The translations under genes and the position numbers were made by a program. Under the pieces are notes generated by a model. The model saw nothing but the letters and a program-made list of their open reading frames with translations, had not been told where the DNA came from and searched no databases. Below are positions 36,485-47,224 of a stretch of DNA of 64,000 bases, piece after piece. Numbering within the stretch: the stretch's first letter is position 1; every line of letters begins with the position of its first letter. Source of the DNA: Alkalimonas amylolytica (GTDB lineage Bacteria > Pseudomonadota > Gammaproteobacteria > Enterobacterales > Alteromonadaceae); assembly GCF_900107845.1 (NCBI RefSeq), contig NZ_FNRM01000002.1:395312-459311 (forward strand), read 5' to 3'.

Positions 36485-38026
36485 TTAGATATCCAGCAGA
36501 ATGCGGGTTGGGTCTTCCAGCAACTCTTTGATGGTCACCAGGTAACCAACCGACTCTTTCCCATCGATGATACGGTGATCGTACGACAGCGCCAGATACA
36601 TCATGGGCAGGATTTCAATCTTACCATCCACCACCATAGCGCGGTCCTGTATCTTATGCATACCAAGGATAGCAGATTGTGGCGGATTGATGATCGGGGT
36701 CGACATCAGCGAGCCAAAAACACCGCCATTGGTGATGGTGAAGTTACCACCTTGCAAATCGTCCATCGACAGCTTGCCATCGCGACCTTTAATGGCCAAA
36801 TCTTTGATGGCTTTTTCGATTTCGGCCAGGTTCATCTTGTCGCAATCACGAAGAACCGGCGTCACCAAACCACGCGGTGTTGACACCGCAATGCTGATAT
36901 CAAAGTAGTTATGGTAGACGATATCGTCGCCGTCGATGCAAGCATTGACTTCAGGGAAACGTTTTAGCGCTTCAGTGACTGCTTTGACATAGAAAGACAT
37001 AAAGCCCAAACGAATGCCATGACGCTTCTCGAATACGTCCTGGTACTGCTTACGCAGATCCATAATCGGCTTCATATTGACTTCATTGAACGTGGTCAGC
37101 ATGGCGGTGGAGTTCTTCGCTTCCAGCAGGCGGTTGGCAATGGTTTTGCGCAAACGCGTCATCGGTACCCGCTTCTGGGTCCGATCACCACTGACCGCAG
37201 CAGGTGCCGCCGCCGCAGCAGGCTTAGCTGCTTCTTTGCTACCGGCTGAAGCCAGATGTTTTTCCACATCTTCTTTGCTGATGCGGCCATTTTTGCCACT
37301 GCCTTTGATTTTGCTGGCATCCAGGCCTTTTTCAGCAATCAGGCGACGAACGGACGGGCTTAGTACATCGTCGCTGCTGTCATCGGAAGCTTCGGCTTTG
37401 CTGTCCGCTTTGTCGTCGGCTTTCGCTTCAGCCTTGCTGTCGCTCTTGGCTGGCGCAGCACCGGCTTCGAGCTTACCAATCACTTGCTCAGCCTGCACGG
37501 TTGCACCAGTATCTTCCAGAATTTCGCCCATCACACCATCGGCCTGAGCAACCACTTCCAGCACCACTTTGTCGGTTTCAATATCGACCAGCACCTGGTC
37601 GCGGGTCACAGCTTCACCTGGCTTCACATGCCAGGTTGCAATGGTTGCATCAGCAACAGATTCAGGAAGTACGGGTACTTGAATGTCCACTTGTTCACCT
37701 TTTGCGGATTGTTCAGATTGAGAGGGTTCCGCTGCATCAGCACCTTGCTTGGACGCAGCAGCAGAGGATTTGTTATCACCGGCGGCTTTACCGCCAGCGC
37801 TCAGGGTAGCCAGCACTTGCTCTGCCGTCACAGTGTCGCCTTCCTGATGTTTAATGGAGTCGATCACACCGTCATCCGGGGCGGCTACTTCCAGCACAAC
37901 TTTATCGGTTTCAATATCTACCACGATTTGATCACGGCTAACAGTGTCGCCTTCCGCCACATGCCACTTAGCAACAGTGGCATCAGCTACAGATTCTGGC
38001 AATACAGGTACTTTAATATCTGTCAT
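36485..38026 (-). CDS. sucB: 2-oxoglutarate dehydrogenase E2 (succinyltransferase) with two lipoyl domains
   Basis: Core of the 2-oxoglutarate dehydrogenase complex, moving the succinyl group to CoA. At 513 residues it is about 110 longer than E. coli SucB because it has two lipoyl domains, at about 1-77 and 117-193, each with the lipoylated Lys in [12 protein letters not shown]. Ala/Lys/Asp-rich linkers follow, then the E1/E3-binding domain ([19 protein letters not shown]) and the catalytic domain ending with [17 protein letters not shown], where the His acts as base. It overlaps the sucA stop by 4 bases. Confidence 0.96.
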   Translation of the reverse strand: MTDIKVPVLPESVADATVAKWHVAEGDTVSRDQIVVDIETDKVVLEVAAPDDGVIDSIKHQEGDTVTAEQVLATLSAGGKAAGDNKSSAAASKQGADAAEPSQSEQSAKGEQVDIQVPVLPESVADATIATWHVKPGEAVTRDQVLVDIETDKVVLEVVAQADGVMGEILEDTGATVQAEQVIGKLEAGAAPAKSDSKAEAKADDKADSKAEASDDSSDDVLSPSVRRLIAEKGLDASKIKGSGKNGRISKEDVEKHLASAGSKEAAKPAAAAAPAAVSGDRTQKRVPMTRLRKTIANRLLEAKNSTAMLTTFNEVNMKPIMDLRKQYQDVFEKRHGIRLGFMSFYVKAVTEALKRFPEVNACIDGDDIVYHNYFDISIAVSTPRGLVTPVLRDCDKMNLAEIEKAIKDLAIKGRDGKLSMDDLQGGNFTITNGGVFGSLMSTPIINPPQSAILGMHKIQDRAMVVDGKIEILPMMYLALSYDHRIIDGKESVGYLVTIKELLEDPTRILLDI

Positions 38027-40851
38027 TGTTTTTCCTCGTGATTCAGGGTCAGGGCATCGTTAATCAGCGCCTGTTGCTGCTTATTGTGCACTGACAGATA
38101 ACCCACAGCTGGTGAGGATGAGGCTTCACGACCGGCATAGGTCAGGTAGCCAGCTTTACCAATAGCTGCGCGGAAATGATGCTGACTGCAATACCAGGCG
38201 CCCTGGTTTTGCGGCTCTTCCTGACACCAGACGTAATCGGTCACATGGCTGTACTGCGACAGAATTTGTTCCATTTCTTCGTGCGGGAATGGGTACAACT
38301 GTTCCACACGCACAATGGCAATATCGGTAATTTCGCGTTTACGACGCTCTTCGAGCAATTCGTAATAGACTTTACCGCTACAGAACACCACCCGTTTGAC
38401 ATCGGCTGGTTTAATATCATCGATCTCACCAATCACATTCAGATAGCGGCCAGATGCCAGCTCTTCCAGCGAAGAAGTTGCCAGCGGATGACGCAATAAG
38501 GATTTTGGCGACATCACAATCAGCGGACGGCGCATCGGTCGTACTTGCTGGCGGCGCAGCATGTTAAACACCTGAGCCGGCGTGGTTGGTACACAAATTT
38601 GCATATTGTGATCAGCACACAGCTGCAAGAAACGCTCTAAACGAGCTGAAGAGTGTTCTGGCCCCTGCCCTTCGTAACCATGCGGCAGCAACAGCGTTAA
38701 ACCGCAGAGACGGCCCCATTTTTGCTCGCCCGAACTTAAGAATTGGTCAATCACCACCTGAGCACCGTTGGCAAAGTCACCAAACTGACCTTCCCAAATC
38801 ACCAAAGCGCGTGGCTCTGCCGTAGCATAGCCATACTCAAAGGCCAGCACGGCTTCTTCCGACAGGGCAGAATCGTACACCTGGAACGGGCCCTGCTCGT
38901 CCGAAATATGCTCCAGCGGTACATAAGTACTGCCATCGGTTTGATTGTGCAATACCGCGTGACGATGGAAGAAAGTACCGCGGCCAGAATCCTGACCAAC
39001 AATCCGAATACGGCTGCCTTCGTGCACCACAGAAGCATAAGCCAGGATTTCAGCAAAGCCCCAGTCAATTTTCTTTTCGCCCTGAAGCATTTTGGCGCGG
39101 TCTTCGTATACCCGACCGACCTGACGCTGTAATGAATGGCTAGCTGGAATGGCCGTTGCCTTTTCGCCCAAAGCAACCAAAGCGTCGACACTCATGCTGG
39201 CATCGTAGTCGCTATCCCAGTCATGATTGAGGAAAGGCGTCCAATCGACTGAGCTGGTATGATCCATTTGTCGCCACTCATCGACCACACAATCACCTTT
39301 ATCCAGCGCATCGCGGTAATTGGCCATCATGGCTTTGACATCATCGTCACTCAGCAAGCCTTGCTTGGTTAGCTTCTCAGCATAGAGCTCGCGCGGTGTT
39401 GGGTGCTTTTTGATTTTTTGGTACATCAGCGGCTGTGTTGCATTCGGCTCATCCGCTTCGTTGTGACCATTACGACGGTAACAAACCAGATCAATCACCA
39501 CATCACGCTTGAACGTATTGCGGTAATCCACCGCCAATTGCGCCACCAGCACCACAGCTTCCGGATCATCACCGTTCACGTGGAAAATCGGTGCCTGGAC
39601 CATCTTGGCAATGTCGGTGCAATATTCGGTAGAACGGGTATCTTCACGGTTCGAGGTGGTGAAGCCCACCTGATTATTGATGACAATACGAACGGTACCG
39701 CCCACTTTAAAGGCACGGGTTTGTGAGATATTGAAGGTTTCAGCCACCACACCCTGGCCGGCAAAAGCAGAGTCACCATGGATAGTGATTGGCAAGGCCA
39801 AAGAGCCATCGGTGCAGCCACGACGATCCAGCCGGGCGCGAACCGAGCCCATCACCACTGGATTAACAATTTCAAGGTGCGACGGGTTAAAGGCCAATGC
39901 CAAATGCACATTACCACCTTTGGTGGCGAAATCGGATGAGAAACCCATGTGGTACTTCACATCACCGGCACCGACCACGGTGTACTTACCGGCAAATTCA
40001 TCGAATAAATCCGATGGGTTTTTGCCCAAGACGTTGATCAGAGTATTCAAACGGCCCCGGTGCGCCATACCAATCACGCAGTCTTTGGCACCCTGTTCAC
40101 CGGCGCGGTGAATCATGGTTTTCAGCATGGGGATCATGGCATCGCCACCTTCCAGACCGAAACGCTTGGCCCCTGGGAACTTGGAGCCGAGGTATTTTTC
40201 CAGGCCATCAGCAGCCACCAAATCTTTCAAGATGCGACTTTTGGTGTCTTTGTCAAAATCAGGAGTGGAGTGAATACCTTCCAGGCGCTGCTGGATCCAG
40301 CGTTTTTCATCGGTGGAAACAATGTGCATGTACTCGGCACCGATGGAGCCGCAGTAGGTTTTCTCCAGAGCTTTGTGCAGATCGCCCAATTTCATCGTTT
40401 CCGGACCACCGGCAAATGATCCAACATGGAACTCGGTATCGTAATCAGCTTCAGACAGGTCGTGATGCGACAATTCGAGGTCACGTACCCGCGGCTGCTT
40501 CCACAGATCCAGAGGATCCAAGCGAGCATGCTGATGCCCACGAAAACGATAGGAGTTGATCAATTGCAACACTTTGACCTGACGCAAATCGGCCGACTGA
40601 CTGCCCTGCACCGTCACCACTTCACGATGCTTGTTGCGCGCCAGTTCAGCAAATTGCTCGCGGATATCCGAGTGCCGAACTTCCAGATCAACACCATCAA
40701 GCTTTGGCAACTGAGCGAAAAACTCACGCCACTCGTCCCCTACACTGGTAGGTTCCGCCAAGTAGGATTCATAGAGCTCATCCACATAGGCCATGTTGCC
40801 ACCGCCCAGATGAGACGACTCTAACCACGCCTTCATCACACCTTCGTGCAT
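38023..40851 (-). CDS. sucA: 2-oxoglutarate dehydrogenase E1
   Basis: Thiamine-diphosphate enzyme that decarboxylates 2-oxoglutarate. The 942-residue protein begins [19 protein letters not shown], aligning with E. coli SucA, including the N-terminal segment that binds E2. Conserved blocks are [32 protein letters not shown] and the TPP-binding region with GDDPEAV and [13 protein letters not shown] is seven bases before ATG 40851. It has its own likely promoter with a striking palindrome (40891-40926). Confidence 0.97.
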   Translation of the reverse strand: MHEGVMKAWLESSHLGGGNMAYVDELYESYLAEPTSVGDEWREFFAQLPKLDGVDLEVRHSDIREQFAELARNKHREVVTVQGSQSADLRQVKVLQLINSYRFRGHQHARLDPLDLWKQPRVRDLELSHHDLSEADYDTEFHVGSFAGGPETMKLGDLHKALEKTYCGSIGAEYMHIVSTDEKRWIQQRLEGIHSTPDFDKDTKSRILKDLVAADGLEKYLGSKFPGAKRFGLEGGDAMIPMLKTMIHRAGEQGAKDCVIGMAHRGRLNTLINVLGKNPSDLFDEFAGKYTVVGAGDVKYHMGFSSDFATKGGNVHLALAFNPSHLEIVNPVVMGSVRARLDRRGCTDGSLALPITIHGDSAFAGQGVVAETFNISQTRAFKVGGTVRIVINNQVGFTTSNREDTRSTEYCTDIAKMVQAPIFHVNGDDPEAVVLVAQLAVDYRNTFKRDVVIDLVCYRRNGHNEADEPNATQPLMYQKIKKHPTPRELYAEKLTKQGLLSDDDVKAMMANYRDALDKGDCVVDEWRQMDHTSSVDWTPFLNHDWDSDYDASMSVDALVALGEKATAIPASHSLQRQVGRVYEDRAKMLQGEKKIDWGFAEILAYASVVHEGSRIRIVGQDSGRGTFFHRHAVLHNQTDGSTYVPLEHISDEQGPFQVYDSALSEEAVLAFEYGYATAEPRALVIWEGQFGDFANGAQVVIDQFLSSGEQKWGRLCGLTLLLPHGYEGQGPEHSSARLERFLQLCADHNMQICVPTTPAQVFNMLRRQQVRPMRRPLIVMSPKSLLRHPLATSSLEELASGRYLNVIGEIDDIKPADVKRVVFCSGKVYYELLEERRKREITDIAIVRVEQLYPFPHEEMEQILSQYSHVTDYVWCQEEPQNQGAWYCSQHHFRAAIGKAGYLTYAGREASSSPAVGYLSVHNKQQQALINDALTLNHEEKQ

Positions 40852-40890
40852 TTAGTTTCCCTTATTTCTGCGCACCTGGAAAAACCGCAA

Positions 40891-40926
40891 AAAAATAACA
40901 GTATAGTCTAAGTTACTGTTATTTTT
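40891..40926 (-). promoter_or_regulatory. sucA promoter -10 within a perfect 13-bp-arm palindrome
   Basis: AAAAATAACAGTA (40891-40903) and TACTGTTATTTTT (40914-40926) are perfect inverted repeats with a 10-base spacer. On the minus strand the -10 TATACT (40905-40900) overlaps one arm; no good -35 is seen 17 bases upstream. The position suits a repressor or a regulator that acts at the core promoter. AT-rich arms make a transcription terminator unlikely. Confidence 0.55.
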
Positions 40927-40950
40927 GTGCTTGCATCAGTTACTTGCTCA

Positions 40951-40972
40951 AAAGGGGCGCTTTACAGCGCCC
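40951..40972 (-). terminator. Hairpin at the sdhB stop, likely (partial) terminator
   Basis: On the minus strand GGGCGCT (40972-40966), loop GTAA containing the sdhB stop codon, AGCGCCC (40961-40955), then CTTTTG. The short T-run suggests incomplete termination between sdhCDAB and sucAB. Confidence 0.65.
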
Positions 40973-41681
40973 GGCTCAATAACATCGATTTGATCTGACC
41001 AATAGCCTTGGTCGGATTCAGCCCTTTCGGACAAACATTGACACAGTTCATAATGCCATGGCAGCGGAAGACGCTAAAGGCATCATCCAAATCGTTCAGG
41101 CGCTCTTCGGTTGCTGTATCACGGCTGTCCGCCAGGAAACGGTATGCATGCAACAAACCCGCCGGGCCAATAAATTTATCCGGATTCCACCAGAATGACG
41201 GGCACGAAGTGGAGCAACAGGCACACAAGATGCACTCGTACAAGCCATCCAGCTTAGCCCGCTCTTCAGGCGACTGCAAAAACTCACCAGCTGGTGGCAA
41301 CTTGCTGTCGTTAATCAGATAAGGCTTCACTTTCTCGTACTGGGTGTAAAACTGGCTCATATCCACCACCAGATCACGCACCACTGGCAAGCCTGGTAAA
41401 GGCCGAACTACAATCTTACCACCTTTTAGACCAACAGCGGACAAGGGTGTGATGCAAGCCAGGCCATTTTTGCCATTCATATTCAAACCGTCGGAGCCAC
41501 AAACCCCTTCACGGCACGAGCGGCGAAACGACAAGGTCGGATCCTGTTCTTTTAATTTTAACAGCGCGTCCAGCACCATCATGTCCCGGCCTTCCGGGTT
41601 GTCCAGCGTGTAATCCTGCATGCGCGGCGCATTGTCGACATCAGGGTTGTAACGATAGACGGAGAATACTAACTTCTTCAT
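40962..41681 (-). CDS. sdhB: Succinate dehydrogenase iron-sulfur subunit
   Basis: Carries electrons from SdhA flavin to the membrane quinone site through three iron-sulfur clusters. The 239-residue protein shows the [2Fe-2S] motif CREGVCGSDGLNMNG with a later Cys (LACI), the [4Fe-4S] CILCACCSTSCP and the [3Fe-4S] CHGIMNCVNVCPKGLNP. It follows sdhA by 12 bases. A hairpin covers its stop codon. Confidence 0.97.
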   Translation of the reverse strand: MKKLVFSVYRYNPDVDNAPRMQDYTLDNPEGRDMMVLDALLKLKEQDPTLSFRRSCREGVCGSDGLNMNGKNGLACITPLSAVGLKGGKIVVRPLPGLPVVRDLVVDMSQFYTQYEKVKPYLINDSKLPPAGEFLQSPEERAKLDGLYECILCACCSTSCPSFWWNPDKFIGPAGLLHAYRFLADSRDTATEERLNDLDDAFSVFRCHGIMNCVNVCPKGLNPTKAIGQIKSMLLSRAL

Positions 41682-41693
41682 CGCATTGCCCTC

Positions 41694-43466
41694 TTAGTAA
41701 GTACGCGCTTTCGGTGGGAAAGCTTCACGGAACTTAGGCTCCAGGTTCACTTTCCGCTTAAACATGGACTCGGTCTCCGGACTGTAGACACTGTGACACA
41801 ACCAGTTCTCATCATCACGGTCTGGGAAGTCAAAGCGCGCATGCGCACCACGGCTTTCGGTGCGGTAATTTGCCGCCACAGCCGTGGAGTACGCCGTTTC
41901 CATCAGATTATCCAGTTCCAGACATTCAATACGCTGAGTATTAAAATCCGAGCTCTTGTCGTCCAAACGGGCAAACTTCAGCCGCTCACGGATGGTTTTC
42001 AGTTCTTGCAAGCCTTCAGCCATGGCTTCGCCTTCACGGAATACCGAGAAGTTCAATTGCATGCAGTTCTGCAGGTCTTTTTTAATCTGGACCGGATCTT
42101 CGCCCTGGCCTGGCTTGCTGTCTTCCCAGCGACGTGTGCGCGCCAACGCAGCATCCAGATCCGAATCAGAGGCAGCACGGCCTTCTGAAGTAGCAGCCAG
42201 TGCTTCACCCAGATGCAGGCCAGTAGCACGACCAAACACCACCAGATCCAACAGCGAGTTACCACCCAGACGGTTGGCACCATGCACCGATACACAAGCG
42301 ATTTCGCCACAGGCAAACAAGCCTGGCACAATGGCATCGTTACCATCGGCAGTTGGCTTAATGACCTGGCCATTCACGTTGGTTGGAATACCACCCATCA
42401 TATAGTGGCAGGTTGGGATCACCGGAATAGGCTCTTTCACCGGATCAACGTGCGCAAAAGTACGTGACAGCTCACAAATACCTGGCAAACGGCTTTCCAG
42501 CACGTCTTCACCTAAGTGATCCAGTTTCAGTTTAATGTGCACGCCCCAAGGGCCATCGCAACCCCGACCTTCACGTATTTCGGTCATCATGGAACGAGCA
42601 ACCACGTCACGACCTGCCAAGTCTTTGGCATTTGGCGCATAACGCTCCATAAAGCGCTCACCATCTTTATTCAGCAGGTAACCACCTTCACCACGGCAGC
42701 CTTCCGTCACCAGCGTACCGGCACCGGCGATACCGGTTGGGTGAAATTGCCACATTTCCATATCCTGCAGTGGCACACCAGCACGCAGTGCCATACCAAC
42801 ACCATCACCGGTATTGATGTGGGCATTGGTGGTCGATGCATAAATACGGCCAGCACCACCGGTAGCCAGCACAGTGGCACGGGCTTTAAAGTAAACGATT
42901 TCACCAGTTTCAATATCGATGGCAGTACAACCGACCACAGCACCATCCTGGTTTTTCACCAAATCCAGCGCATACCATTCGCTGAACACCTGAGTGCGGT
43001 TTTTGACGTTTTGCTGGTACAGCAGGTGCAATAAGGCATGGCCGGTACGGTCGGCGGCGGCCGCGGTACGGGCGGCTTGCTCGCCACCGAAGTTCTTCGA
43101 CTGACCACCGAACGGGCGCTGATAAACGCGGCCGTTTTCAAAACGGGAAAATGGCAGGCCCATGTTCTCCAATTCGGTAATAGCTTCAGGGCCGGTTTTA
43201 CACATGTATTCGATGGCGTCCTGGTCACCGATGTAGTCGGAGCCTTTGACCGTATCGAACATATGCCATTCCCAGTTATCCGGGTGAGAGTTGCCTAACG
43301 CAACGGTAATGCCCCCCTGGGCAGACACGGTGTGCGAGCGGGTAGGGAAAACTTTCGATAACAAGGCACAGGTCAAACCGGACTGGGTAATCTGTAAGGC
43401 AGCGCGCATGCCGGCGCCGCCAGCGCCAATCACAATGGCATCAAACTCACGAACTGGAATACTCAT
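41694..43466 (-). CDS. sdhA: Succinate dehydrogenase flavoprotein subunit
   Basis: Oxidises succinate to fumarate on covalent FAD at the inner face of the cytoplasmic membrane. The 590-residue protein has [11 protein letters not shown] (FAD), the flavinylation His in [12 protein letters not shown], the capping domain with [21 protein letters not shown] and the active-site [18 protein letters not shown]. The start directly abuts the sdhD stop. Standard. Confidence 0.97.
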   Translation of the reverse strand: MSIPVREFDAIVIGAGGAGMRAALQITQSGLTCALLSKVFPTRSHTVSAQGGITVALGNSHPDNWEWHMFDTVKGSDYIGDQDAIEYMCKTGPEAITELENMGLPFSRFENGRVYQRPFGGQSKNFGGEQAARTAAAADRTGHALLHLLYQQNVKNRTQVFSEWYALDLVKNQDGAVVGCTAIDIETGEIVYFKARATVLATGGAGRIYASTTNAHINTGDGVGMALRAGVPLQDMEMWQFHPTGIAGAGTLVTEGCRGEGGYLLNKDGERFMERYAPNAKDLAGRDVVARSMMTEIREGRGCDGPWGVHIKLKLDHLGEDVLESRLPGICELSRTFAHVDPVKEPIPVIPTCHYMMGGIPTNVNGQVIKPTADGNDAIVPGLFACGEIACVSVHGANRLGGNSLLDLVVFGRATGLHLGEALAATSEGRAASDSDLDAALARTRRWEDSKPGQGEDPVQIKKDLQNCMQLNFSVFREGEAMAEGLQELKTIRERLKFARLDDKSSDFNTQRIECLELDNLMETAYSTAVAANYRTESRGAHARFDFPDRDDENWLCHSVYSPETESMFKRKVNLEPKFREAFPPKARTY

Positions 43467-43814
43467 TTACACACCCCACAACACAAAGAGGCCAGCAGCT
43501 ACGTAACCGAAAGCCACTACACTGACCAGAAACTGCACCACGGCACGAATGCGTGAGCACTTGATGTAATCGGTTACTACCTGCCACAGGCCAATACGAG
43601 CGTGAATGGCAACAGAGATAAGCGCAAGTAAGGTAAAGATTTTCATCCACAATTGAGCAAATAGACCTTGCCAGATTTCATAAGTCACTTCCGGCGTGAC
43701 CAAAAAGAAACCCAGAATAAACAGAACGTACAAACCGAGCACTGTCGCGGTCGCACGAATAGACACATAATCCTGCACGCCATCGCGTTTCAGGGATGCT
43801 TGATTCAGAACCAT
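43467..43814 (-). CDS. sdhD: Succinate dehydrogenase membrane anchor subunit D
   Basis: Hydrophobic anchor, 115 residues from ATG 43814 (MVLNQASLKRDGVQDY), with three membrane helices. The haem-side His and quinone-site Tyr/Asp region is in AIHARIGLWQVVTDYIK. The frame runs on upstream inside sdhC, but the chosen ATG matches the family and overlaps sdhC by 10 bases. Works with SdhC to reduce ubiquinone. Confidence 0.94.
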   Translation of the reverse strand: MVLNQASLKRDGVQDYVSIRATATVLGLYVLFILGFFLVTPEVTYEIWQGLFAQLWMKIFTLLALISVAIHARIGLWQVVTDYIKCSRIRAVVQFLVSVVAFGYVAAGLFVLWGV

Positions 43815-44182
43815 AACCAACCTCCGGCCAGAACAGCTAATACAATCCACAGGCCAATGGCCACGCGCGCACTGGTGTTGCCGGAAGACAACTCTTCCCA
43901 GTAGCCGAGATCCATCACCATATGACGAATACCACCAATCAGGTGATACAGCAGCACCGTAATAGTGCCCCACGCCAGGAATTTAGCGAAATGAGAGGTC
44001 AACACAGATTTCACCAGCTCAAAGCCTTCAGCAGAAGACAGCGAGACGGCCCAAGCCCATACAACCAGAATCAGGGCAATGAACATTGCCACGCCGGTGA
44101 CACGGTGCAGGATAGAGGCTTTCGCAGATGCCGGAAGTGAAATTGTGGTCAGGTCGAGATTTACAGGTCTTTGCTTTTTCAC
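43805..44182 (-). CDS. sdhC: Succinate dehydrogenase cytochrome b556 subunit
   Basis: Membrane anchor binding haem b with SdhD, 125 residues, three helices. It has the family motif SILHRVTGVAMF near residue 24 and the haem His in YHLIGGIRHMVMD. First gene of sdhCDAB, 372 bases from the divergent gltA. Confidence 0.95.
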   Translation of the reverse strand: MKKQRPVNLDLTTISLPASAKASILHRVTGVAMFIALILVVWAWAVSLSSAEGFELVKSVLTSHFAKFLAWGTITVLLYHLIGGIRHMVMDLGYWEELSSGNTSARVAIGLWIVLAVLAGGWLWF

Positions 44183-44262
44183 AGTTTCTTGTCCATCGAC
44201 GCCCGTACACGAGCTTTAGTTGTGATTATTGAAGAACTGAATAATCAGTCATCACCCTCAGC

Positions 44263-44292
44263 ATATACTGCAGGGAACCCAAGCTGGTTCAA
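44263..44292 (-). promoter_or_regulatory. Possible sdhC promoter
   Basis: On the minus strand TTGAAC (44292-44287) and GTATAT (44268-44263) are 18 bases apart, about 80 bases before the sdhC ATG. The divergent sdhC-gltA gap (44183-44554) contains this, the gltA elements listed separately, and no ORF or RNA I can support. Confidence 0.4.
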
Positions 44293-44432
44293 CTGAAATT
44301 ACTGAGGAAGGTGAACTGTTTCAGCACCGGCAATAGTATATATTTCATGCCTTGTTATTACAATTTTTGTTTGGTTTTACAGGAAAAAATCCTGTGCCGG
44401 CACGTTGCCATAAACAAGCTTGCGCTGCAATA

Positions 44433-44475
44433 CGACCAGAGTCGTATACTTATTGCGCAAAAACGCATTAAAATT
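44433..44475 (+). promoter_or_regulatory. CGACTAAAGTCG-like box with -10 in the gltA promoter region
   Basis: CGACCAGAGTCG (44433-44444) matches the box at 10154 and 12915 in 10 of 12 bases and keeps the inverted half-sites. A -10-like TAAAAT (44469-44474) begins 36 bases after the box start, against 37 in the other two promoters. gltA may therefore share their activator. Confidence 0.4.
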
Positions 44476-44504
44476 GACTTTTGGGGTGGATTTGCAGTTA
44501 GAAT
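44474..44504 (+). promoter_or_regulatory. Possible second gltA promoter
   Basis: TTGACT (44474-44479) and TAGAAT (44499-44504) are separated by 19 bases, longer than ideal. It lies about 50 bases before the gltA ATG, which has a GGAG site (AGGAGAAATCC). Confidence 0.4.
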
Positions 44505-44554
44505 AGCCGCAGCATCCCTCTTCTGATACTTAATCTATTAATAGGAGAAATCCA

Positions 44555-45838
44555 ATGGCAGATAAAAAAGCCGTCGTGCAGATCGATGAGAAATCGTTCG
44601 AGTTGCCTATCTATTCAGGTACGGCCGGCACCGACGTAATTGACGTTCGCGCCTTGGGTCAGCATGGGTATTTCACCTTTGATCCCGGTTTTATGTCGAC
44701 CGGTTCATGTGAGTCAAAAATTACCTATATTGACGGTGACAAAGGCGTGCTTCTGCACCGGGGTTACCCTATTGAGCAACTGGCGGAAAAATCCAACTAT
44801 CTGGAACTGTGTTACTTGCTGCTGGAAGGTGAGCTCCCGAATCAACAGCAGTTTGACCAATTTGAAAATACCATCACCCGCCATACCATGGTGCACGAAA
44901 AAATTGCCTCTTTCTTTCAGGGCTTCCGGGTTGATGCCCACCCTATGGCCATGCTTTGTGGTGTAGTCGGTGCTTTGTCATCATTCTATCACTCGGATCT
45001 GGATATCAATGATCCAGAGCAGCGTAAACGCAGTGCCCATCGCCTGATTGCCAAGTTACCAACCATCTCCGCGATGGCTTACAAATACACGGTAGGACAG
45101 CCATTCGTTTATCCACGCAACGAGCTAAGCTACGCCGAAAACTTCCTGCACATGATGTTCTCGGTACCAGCCGAAGATTACAAAGTAAGCCCAGTGCTGG
45201 CTCAGGCTATGGATCGCATCTTTATGCTGCATGCCGACCATGAGCAAAATGCATCGACCTCCACGGTGCGTCTGGCCGGCTCATCAGGTGCTAACCCGTA
45301 CGCTTGTATCGCTGCCGGTGTCGCCTCGTTGTGGGGCCCAGCGCATGGTGGTGCTAACGAAGCCTGCCTGAAGATGCTGCAGGAGATTGGCTCAGTAGAA
45401 CGTATTCCTGAGTTCGTGGCCCGCGCCAAAGACAAAAACGACGCTTTCCGTTTGATGGGTTTTGGTCACCGCGTATACAAAAACTTTGACCCACGCGCCA
45501 AAGTGATGCGGGAAACCTGCCACGAAGTGCTAAAAGAGCTGAATATCAAAGATCCTTTGCTGGATGTGGCCATGGAGCTGGAGCGCATTGCGCTGGAAGA
45601 TCCCTACTTCATCGAGAAAAAGTTGTATCCGAATGTCGATTTCTACAGCGGCATTATCTTAAAAGCCATTGGCATTCCAACCAGCATGTTCACGGTGATC
45701 TTCGCTATGTCACGCACGGTTGGCTGGATCTCTCACTGGGATGAAATGCTGAGCGAAAAAGGTCACAAGATTGGCCGCCCGCGCCAGCTTTATACTGGCC
45801 ATACAACTCGCGAGCTGAAAGTCATTAACGAACGCTAA
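44555..45838 (+). CDS. gltA: Citrate synthase, type II
   Basis: Condenses oxaloacetate and acetyl-CoA to citrate. At 427 residues it equals the E. coli enzyme. Catalytic residues are in [12 protein letters not shown] (His), [15 protein letters not shown] (His) and the Asp of VDFYSGI. The N-terminal domain typical of NADH-inhibited hexameric enzymes is present. AGGAG precedes ATG 44555. It is divergent from sdhCDAB-sucABCD, the usual Gram-negative arrangement, and ends at a strong terminator. Confidence 0.97.
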   Translation: MADKKAVVQIDEKSFELPIYSGTAGTDVIDVRALGQHGYFTFDPGFMSTGSCESKITYIDGDKGVLLHRGYPIEQLAEKSNYLELCYLLLEGELPNQQQFDQFENTITRHTMVHEKIASFFQGFRVDAHPMAMLCGVVGALSSFYHSDLDINDPEQRKRSAHRLIAKLPTISAMAYKYTVGQPFVYPRNELSYAENFLHMMFSVPAEDYKVSPVLAQAMDRIFMLHADHEQNASTSTVRLAGSSGANPYACIAAGVASLWGPAHGGANEACLKMLQEIGSVERIPEFVARAKDKNDAFRLMGFGHRVYKNFDPRAKVMRETCHEVLKELNIKDPLLDVAMELERIALEDPYFIEKKLYPNVDFYSGIILKAIGIPTSMFTVIFAMSRTVGWISHWDEMLSEKGHKIGRPRQLYTGHTTRELKVINER

Positions 45839-45860
45839 CATTCTGTTTAGCAAAAAAATT

Positions 45861-45885
45861 AAGCGACCTCCGGGTCGCTTTTTTA
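45861..45885 (+). terminator. Rho-independent terminator of gltA
   Basis: AAGCGACC (45861-45868), loop TCCG, GGTCGCTT (45873-45880), then TTTTAC. It is 22 bases past the stop codon. Confidence 0.9.
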
Positions 45886-45943
45886 CTTTTAGTACGTATT
45901 AGCATAGACTATCGCACTGCACAGTGAATTACTCGGAGTTGTC

Positions 45944-46393
45944 ATGCTTTTCCGTCTTGCCAGTACTATTGACCTCACCGCTGAAGCCCTTCGGCAGGTG
46001 GAGCAATCACTGCCCGAACTGGCACAACAAGGGCATTGGCAGGAACGTTATCGTCGTCTGATGCAACTGGCTAAACAATTACCTGTCATTCCGGAAGAGC
46101 ACCGGCCAACCAGTGCGTTGATTGATGGCTGTGAGAGCCGGGCCTGGCTGATGCATTACCACGATGGTGCCACCGATAAACACTACTTTTTATTTGAATC
46201 CGATGCTCGCATTGTGAAAGCTTTGCTCGCTGTTTTATTATGTCAAATCAATGGCATGTCAACGGAGGAACTTAAGAGCACCAAGCTGGAGCAATGTCTG
46301 CAGCGCTTGCATTTGACACAACATCTAAGCCAATCACGGGCCCGCGGTTTGACAGCCGTCATTCAAAGGTTAAAGAAAATACAGTCCAGTTAA
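45944..46393 (+). CDS. SufE/CsdE-family sulfur acceptor protein
   Basis: A 149-residue protein that accepts persulfide sulfur from a cysteine desulfurase. The acceptor C63 is in IDGCESRAWL, the SufE/CsdE motif. GGAG is five bases before ATG 45944. Its gene faces tcdA with stops overlapping at TTAA; in E. coli csdE lies beside tcdA (csdL), so CsdE is the better guess than SufE. No cysteine desulfurase gene is nearby. Confidence 0.9.
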   Translation: MLFRLASTIDLTAEALRQVEQSLPELAQQGHWQERYRRLMQLAKQLPVIPEEHRPTSALIDGCESRAWLMHYHDGATDKHYFLFESDARIVKALLAVLLCQINGMSTEELKSTKLEQCLQRLHLTQHLSQSRARGLTAVIQRLKKIQSS

Positions 46394-47217
46394 GGCTTGA
46401 CCAGCGCTTTTTGAGCTAGCTTTTGCAACAGCCGCGCCACAGCTGCCATGCCAAAACTGGCCGTCACCACAGTGACTGCACCAAAACCACCACTGCAATC
46501 AAGCCGCATCGGTCCGTCCGACGTTTGTTTTTGCTGACAAACCGAGCCATCCGGCTGGGGGTATTTCAGTTGCTCGGTCGAAAACACACAATCAATACCA
46601 AACCGCCGTTTCGGATTGCGGCTGTAATGGTAATCCCGACGCAGGGTATTGCGCACCTTGGCCAATAAAGGATCGTTAGTAGTCTGGGTTAAATCGGCAA
46701 TCGCGATCTGAGTCGGATCCATCTGGCCACCCGCACCGCCGGTACAAATCACAGGGATTTTCTGTCGCTTGCAATACGCCACTAAAGCGACTTTCGCAGC
46801 GACCGAGTCGATGGCATCGACCACATAATCCAGATTGGCTGTAATCAACTCAGACAGGTTGTCCTTACTGACAAAGTCCGAAACCTCATGCACCTGACAA
46901 CCCGGCCAGATAGCCCGCAGACGCTCCGCCATCACCTCGACTTTATCGCGGCCTATAGTCTCGCTGCTGGTGTGAAGCTGACGGTTGGTGTTGCTGACAC
47001 AGATATCGTCCAAATCAATCAGCGTAATTCGACCAATACCGGAGCGCACCAGCGCTTCTGCCGCCCAGCTACCCACCCCACCTACGCCAACCACAGCAAC
47101 ATGAGCTTGCTGAAAGTAGGCAAGTGCTTGCCTGCCGTACAATCGGGCAATGCCAGCAAAACGTTGCTCATCCCGGATTTCAGATAAAGTATTGCCTGCC
47201 GGCTGTTCACTATGCAT
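46390..47217 (-). CDS. tcdA: tRNA threonylcarbamoyladenosine dehydratase
   Basis: E1-like enzyme that uses ATP to cyclise t6A37 to ct6A37 in tRNAs. The 275-residue protein has the nucleotide loop VVGVGGVGSWAAEALVRSG, the DLDDICVSNTNRQ segment, the CTGGAGGQMDPT block and the conserved Cys in RFGIDCVFSTE. GTG 47235 is an alternative start in the same frame; ATG 47217 fits the family better. It begins just past the pseudouridine synthase stop (47225) on the same strand. Confidence 0.94.
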   Translation of the reverse strand: MHSEQPAGNTLSEIRDEQRFAGIARLYGRQALAYFQQAHVAVVGVGGVGSWAAEALVRSGIGRITLIDLDDICVSNTNRQLHTSSETIGRDKVEVMAERLRAIWPGCQVHEVSDFVSKDNLSELITANLDYVVDAIDSVAAKVALVAYCKRQKIPVICTGGAGGQMDPTQIAIADLTQTTNDPLLAKVRNTLRRDYHYSRNPKRRFGIDCVFSTEQLKYPQPDGSVCQQKQTSDGPMRLDCSGGFGAVTVVTASFGMAAVARLLQKLAQKALVKP

Positions 47218-47224
47218 CACGTCT

